DNA from: Bradyrhizobium sp. SZCCHNS1050
GTDB lineage: Bacteria > Pseudomonadota > Alphaproteobacteria > Rhizobiales > Xanthobacteraceae
Length of the DNA stretch: 64,000 bases
Direction: 5' to 3'
Assembly (NCBI RefSeq): GCF_032484785.1
Contig: NZ_JAUETR010000001.1
Coordinates: forward strand, 5,087,501 to 5,151,500
The position numbers were made by a program, and so were the translations under genes. This document shows, one piece after another, positions 60,282-64,000 of this stretch. The notes under the pieces were generated by a model. It did not search any database and was not told the DNA's origin. It saw only the letters and a list, made by a program, of their open reading frames with translations. Position 1 is the first letter of the stretch. The number at the start of each line of letters is the position of its first letter.

Positions 60282-61543
60282 TGCGCAAGGCAACCTCGCC
60301 GATCTGGCATCCCTTCACGCAGCATGCGCTCCAGCCCGAGATGACGGCGGTCGCGCGCGGCGAGGGCGCCTATCTCTTCACCGCCGACGGCAGGCGGATC
60401 ATCGACGCGATCGCGTCGTGGTGGGTGGTCACGCACGGCCATTGCCATCCGCATATCGTGCGCGCGATCCAGGACCAGGCCGAGCGGCTGGATCAGGTCA
60501 TCTTCGCCGGACATAGCCACGAGCCGGCCGAGCAGGTGGCCGCCGGGCTGCTCGCGCTGGTGCCGCCGAGCCTCACGCACGTGTTCTTCTCTGACAGCGG
60601 CGCCACCAGCGTGGAGGTCGCGCTGAAGATGGCGCTCGGCTACTTCAAGAACATCGGCGAGCCGCGCTCGCGCATCGCGGTGATGCAGCATTCCTATCAC
60701 GGCGACACCATCGGCGCGATGTCGGTCGGCGCGCGCGGCGTGTTCAATGCGGCCTATGAGCCGCTGCTGTTCGACGTCGCCGTCGTCCCGTTTCCAGTGC
60801 AGGGCCGGGAACAGGCGACTCTGGATGCGCTCGCTACAATTTGCGAGAAGGACCGGCCGGCCGCCTTCATCGTCGAGCCCCTGGTGCTCGGCGCTGGCGG
60901 CATGCTGATGTATCCGGCCGAGGTGCTGCGCGAGATGCACCGGATCTGCAAGGCGTTCGGCGTGCTGTTCATCGCCGACGAGGTGATGACCGGCTGGGGC
61001 CGCACCGGCACGTTGTTCGCCTGCGAGCAGGCGGACATCGCCCCCGATATCGCCTGCTACGCCAAAGGACTGACTGGAGGCGCGATGCCGCTTGCGGTCA
61101 CGCTGTGCAGTCCCGCTATCTACGAGGCGCACTATTCGACCGACCGCGCCTGCACGTTCTTTCACTCCAGTTCCTACACCGCCAATCCCATCGCCTGCGC
61201 GGCAGCGAGCGCCAATCTCGAGCTGTGGCGGCAGCCGCAGACGCGGGCCCGGGTCGCCGCCGTCGCGGCCGCGCAGGAGCGCTGCCTCGACCGCCTGCGT
61301 TACGACGAGCGATTTTCCGACCTGCGGCGCTGCGGTACCATCACCGCGCTCGATCTCCATGCCGACGAGCCGGGCTACCTCGCCGAGGTCGGCCCGAAGC
61401 TGCAGGCCTTCTTCCGCGACAGCGACGTCCTGCTGCGTCCGCTTGGCCACACCATCTACGTCATGCCGCCTTACTGCGTCACCGCCGGGGATGTCGAGAC
61501 GGTCTATGCCGCCATCGACGAGGCCGTCGATCACGTGCTCTGA
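60278..61543 (+). CDS. bioA: Adenosylmethionine-8-amino-7-oxononanoate aminotransferase
   Basis: 421 residues, class III PLP aminotransferase. IWHPFTQHALQPEMTAVARG, IDAIASWWVVTHGHCHPHIV, SGATSVEVALKMALGYF, LFIADEVMTGWGRTGTLFAC and DIACYAKGLTGGAMPLAVTL (PLP Lys) are typical BioA. It amino-transfers from S-adenosylmethionine to make diaminopelargonate. The ATG at 60278 overlaps bioD by four bases. No bioZ or bioC/H gene follows, so the pimeloyl route is encoded elsewhere. Confidence 0.95.
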   Translation: MMRKATSPIWHPFTQHALQPEMTAVARGEGAYLFTADGRRIIDAIASWWVVTHGHCHPHIVRAIQDQAERLDQVIFAGHSHEPAEQVAAGLLALVPPSLTHVFFSDSGATSVEVALKMALGYFKNIGEPRSRIAVMQHSYHGDTIGAMSVGARGVFNAAYEPLLFDVAVVPFPVQGREQATLDALATICEKDRPAAFIVEPLVLGAGGMLMYPAEVLREMHRICKAFGVLFIADEVMTGWGRTGTLFACEQADIAPDIACYAKGLTGGAMPLAVTLCSPAIYEAHYSTDRACTFFHSSSYTANPIACAAASANLELWRQPQTRARVAAVAAAQERCLDRLRYDERFSDLRRCGTITALDLHADEPGYLAEVGPKLQAFFRDSDVLLRPLGHTIYVMPPYCVTAGDVETVYAAIDEAVDHVL

Positions 61544-61625
61544 GGGGCTGTTCTGCGGCCCGCGATTTGCGCTCCGCGATCCCGCGCACTAGCATCGTGC
61601 CAACGTCGTTGCGGAGGAAACAGTC

Positions 61626-63569
61626 ATGAGCGCGCCGGTCAGCGGAGATGGCACCAAGGATCCGAAGGAGGCCAGCGCGGCCGTGAGCGCAGCGCAGCAG
61701 GCCGTGCTGGAGGCGCTGCCGTTCGGCGACACCGCCGATTTCGATGATGCCGCCCGCGGCTTTCTCGGCACGATCGATCAGGCCAAGGTGACGACGGCGC
61801 AGGGGCGCACCGTCTGGAGCCTCGCGCCTTACCACTTCCTTGACGCGGAGCAGGCGCCGCCGACCGTCAATCCCAGCCTGTGGCGGCAGGCGAAGCTCAA
61901 CATGCATCACGGCCTGTTCGAGGTCGTGCCCGGCGTCTACCAGGTGCGTGGGCTCGACATCGCCAACATGACGCTGATCGAGGGGGACACCGGCGTGATC
62001 GTGGTCGACACGCTGACCTCGATCGAGGGCGCGCAGGCCGCATTGGAGCTGTACTACCAGCACCGCGGCGTCAGGCCGGTCACGGCGGTGATGTTCACGC
62101 ATACCCACACCGATCATTGGGGCGGCGCGCGCGGCGTGGTCGACGACGACGCGATGGCCAGCGGCCGCGTGCCGCTGATCGCGCCGAACCTGTTCATCGA
62201 GCATGCGGTCTCCGAGAACATCATCGCCGGCCCTGCGATGCTGCGCCGGGCGCAATATCAGTTCGGGCCGCTGCTCGCGAAGGGGCCGAAGGGCCATGTC
62301 GATTGTGGGCTCGGCAAGACCATGGCGGCGGGAGCCGTTGCGCTGCTGCGGCCGACCGACCTGATCATGGCGACCGGGGACACCCGGGTCATCGACGGTC
62401 TCACCTTCGAATTCCAGATGGCGCCGAACAGCGAGGCGCCGGCGGAGATGCATTTCTTCGTGCCGCGCTATCGCCTGTTGAACCTCGCCGAGAACTGCAC
62501 GCACAACTTCCACAACCTGCTGCCGTTTCGCGGCGCCGACGTGCGCGACGCGCTGGCGTGGTCGAAATATCTCAGCGAGGCGCTGCAACTGTGGGGCGGC
62601 AAGGCGGAGGTGATGTGCGGCCAGCATCATTGGCCGATATGGGGCGCGAGCCGTGTCGACGGCATGATCCGCGAACAGCGCGATCTCTACAAATTTGCCC
62701 ACGACCAGACCGTGCGGCTGATGAATCATGGCCTGACCGCAAGTGAGATCGCCGAGCAGATCAGGCTGCCCCGGAGCCTCGAAGGGGCATGGCATGCGCG
62801 CGGCTATTACGGCCACATCCGCCACAACGTGAAGGCGATCTACCAGAAATATCTCGGCTGGTATGATGCCAATCCCGTCAATCTCGATCCGCTGCCGCCG
62901 GTCGAGGCCGGCCGGAAATACGTCGCCTATATGGGCGGGACAGAGGCGCTGCTGGCGCGGGCGCGCGCGGACTTTGCCAACGGCGAATACCGCTTCGTCG
63001 CGCAGGTCGTGGGTCATCTCGTCTTCGCCGAGCCAGACAATGCCGAGGCGCGCGCGCTGCTGGCCGACACGCTGGAGCAGCTCGGCTATGCCGCCGAGAG
63101 CGCGACCTGGCGCAATGCCTATCTGTTCGGCGCGCAAGAGCTGCGCCAGGGTATGCCGGAGGTTCCGGCCCGGCCCGGCCTGCCGCGCGAGACGCTGGCG
63201 GCGCTGCGCACCGAGCAGCTATGGGACGTGCTCGGGGTCAGGCTGAACGGGCCCAAGGCGGAAGGCAAGCATATCGTGCTGAACTGGACGTTCACCGACA
63301 CCGGCGAGCGCTTCGTGCTCACCTTGCAGAATTGTGCGCTGACCTATGCGGTCGGCGTGCAGGCGTCGACCGCCGATGCGGGGTTCACGCTGGCGCGTTC
63401 GACGCTCGATGCGGTCATTGCCAAGGCCACGAGCTTTCCGGAAGCGGTCGCGGCCGGGAAGATCAGCTTCGCGGGCAATCCGATGCGGCTGGCCGAGCTG
63501 ATGTCGCTGATGGACGAGTTCCCGCGCATGTTCGAGATCGTCGAGCCGAAGCGGGCTGCCGTCACCTGA
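61626..63569 (+). CDS. Linear alkylsulfatase, metallo-beta-lactamase fold (SdsA1/BDS1 type)
   Basis: 647 residues. The metal motif THTHTDH (158-164) followed by WGGARG, LAENCTHNFHNLLPFRGADV, and EVMCGQHHWPIWG are typical of type III alkylsulfatases. A dimerisation region and a C-terminal SCP2-like domain (about 530-640) complete the family layout. It hydrolyses medium-chain alkyl sulfates to alcohol and sulfate. No signal peptide is seen, whereas SdsA1 is exported, so this may be cytosolic. The ATG has CGGAGGAAACAGTC upstream. Confidence 0.9.
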   Translation: MSAPVSGDGTKDPKEASAAVSAAQQAVLEALPFGDTADFDDAARGFLGTIDQAKVTTAQGRTVWSLAPYHFLDAEQAPPTVNPSLWRQAKLNMHHGLFEVVPGVYQVRGLDIANMTLIEGDTGVIVVDTLTSIEGAQAALELYYQHRGVRPVTAVMFTHTHTDHWGGARGVVDDDAMASGRVPLIAPNLFIEHAVSENIIAGPAMLRRAQYQFGPLLAKGPKGHVDCGLGKTMAAGAVALLRPTDLIMATGDTRVIDGLTFEFQMAPNSEAPAEMHFFVPRYRLLNLAENCTHNFHNLLPFRGADVRDALAWSKYLSEALQLWGGKAEVMCGQHHWPIWGASRVDGMIREQRDLYKFAHDQTVRLMNHGLTASEIAEQIRLPRSLEGAWHARGYYGHIRHNVKAIYQKYLGWYDANPVNLDPLPPVEAGRKYVAYMGGTEALLARARADFANGEYRFVAQVVGHLVFAEPDNAEARALLADTLEQLGYAAESATWRNAYLFGAQELRQGMPEVPARPGLPRETLAALRTEQLWDVLGVRLNGPKAEGKHIVLNWTFTDTGERFVLTLQNCALTYAVGVQASTADAGFTLARSTLDAVIAKATSFPEAVAAGKISFAGNPMRLAELMSLMDEFPRMFEIVEPKRAAVT

Positions 63570-63577
63570 GATGAGGC

Positions 63578-63610
63578 GGAGGCCGGGCTCGCCGAACTTG
63601 CCCGGCCTCC
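63578..63610. terminator. Bidirectional terminator hairpin
   Basis: GGAGGCCGGG (63578-63587) pairs perfectly with CCCGGCCTCC (63601-63610) across a 13-base loop, between the alkylsulfatase stop and the convergent glycosyltransferase stop. No T run. Confidence 0.65.
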
Positions 63611-63615
63611 TCATG

Positions 63616-64000
63616 CTACTCGGCGCTGCTGACCAGCCGGATGCGCGGCGCAGCGATGTCGATCAGGCGGCGATAGGCCGCGAGATAGTCGAGCGCCATC
63701 CGGCGCGCGGTGAAGCGTCGCTCGAACTGCGCGCGCACGCGGGCGCGGCTCAGCTCGGGCAGGCGACTGACGGCCGCTACCGCGCTGAGCTCGTCCTCGA
63801 CGATGAAGCCGGTCACACCGTCGTCGATCACTTCGGGAACCGAGCCGCGGTTGTAGGCGATCACGGGCGTGCCGCAGGCCATCGATTCGATCATCACCAG
63901 GCCGAACGGCTCCGGCCAATCGATCGGCAACAGCAGGCCGAGCGCGCCGGACAGGAACTCCGGCTTCTCGTGATCGCTGATCTCGCCGATGAACTCGACG
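63616..64000 (-). CDS. Glycosyltransferase family 4-type protein, C-terminal part (5' partial)
   Basis: The frame continues past the window edge; about 127 C-terminal codons are present. LLLPIDWPEPFGLVMIESMA and CGTPVIAYNRGSVPEVIDDG form the GT4/GT-B nucleotide-sugar site with the EPFG-x7-E pattern. FEFIGEISDHEKPEFL-like sequence precedes it. It probably adds a sugar to a surface glycan or lipid. The donor is unknown. An ATG at 63930 is internal. Confidence 0.85.
   Translation of the reverse strand, partial: VEFIGEISDHEKPEFLSGALGLLLPIDWPEPFGLVMIESMACGTPVIAYNRGSVPEVIDDGVTGFIVEDELSAVAAVSRLPELSRARVRAQFERRFTARRMALDYLAAYRRLIDIAAPRIRLVSSAE

Overview
This window is about 64 kb of high-GC, gene-dense DNA from an alphaproteobacterium, most likely a Bradyrhizobium or close relative. 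That placement is inferred from gene content and layout: protocatechuate 4,5-cleavage genes, BioR-controlled bioBFDA, a sox gene set, a cyo-type oxidase block, many Tat-exported periplasmic proteins, an FNR/FixK-type box and REP-like palindromes. No rRNA, tRNA, CRISPR array, phage gene, transposase or integrase was recognised. It looks like ordinary chromosome with strong catabolic, respiratory and sulfur-metabolism themes.

Layout. 1-4.4 kb: the end of an old-yellow-enzyme family reductase, a cytochrome P450, and an AraC regulator next to pobA (4-hydroxybenzoate to protocatechuate). 4.7-11.6 kb: a complete pentose operon with a LacI-type regulator, xylB, xylA and a CUT2 sugar ABC transporter, ending in a strong terminator. 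11.8-21.1 kb: single genes, including a MarR-GNAT fusion behind a perfect palindrome, an L,D-transpeptidase, a double-hotdog thioesterase, a DUF2200 protein, a hydrolase fused to a membrane domain, a RibD-C reductase, an amine oxidase and a VOC protein. 21.1-23.4 kb: a LysR gene divergent from ligAB, which opens the ring of the protocatechuate made by PobA. 23.6-30.3 kb: a tripartite RND efflux operon followed by a PadR regulator. 30.6-35.9 kb: a PepSY membrane protein, a DctA-type symporter, an exported LigI-like amidohydrolase and a thiolase. 36.1-43.3 kb: a ClC channel, a sorbosone dehydrogenase-like quinoprotein, a cyoA-cyoC-cyoD block with no cyoB, an SNase-like protein and a DegP/HtrA-like protease. 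43.7-46.1 kb: an isochorismatase-fold amidase and an NCS2-like permease behind a GntR-type dyad. 46.2-55.0 kb: the sulfur region. A tlpA-dsrE-doxX operon and a divergent LysR gene face an operon encoding a two-subunit molybdenum hydroxylase, a flavocytochrome-c-type flavoprotein and SoxX, Y, Z and A. 55.1-64 kb: an MFS exporter, bioR divergent from bioBFDA with three BioR boxes between them, an alkylsulfatase and a partial glycosyltransferase.

Most notable points: (1) a SoxXYZA set with a SoxF-like flavoprotein but no SoxB or SoxCD in the window, probably co-transcribed with a Tat-exported molybdenum hydroxylase, and with a SoxY lacking the usual Gly-Gly-Cys-Gly-Gly tail; (2) a cyo locus lacking the catalytic subunit I, whose CyoA has also lost its lipoprotein signal; (3) an exported relative of the pyrone dicarboxylate hydrolase LigI beside a dicarboxylate symporter; (4) several perfect DNA palindromes placed as operators. 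Functions are assigned from motifs read by eye; no database search was run.
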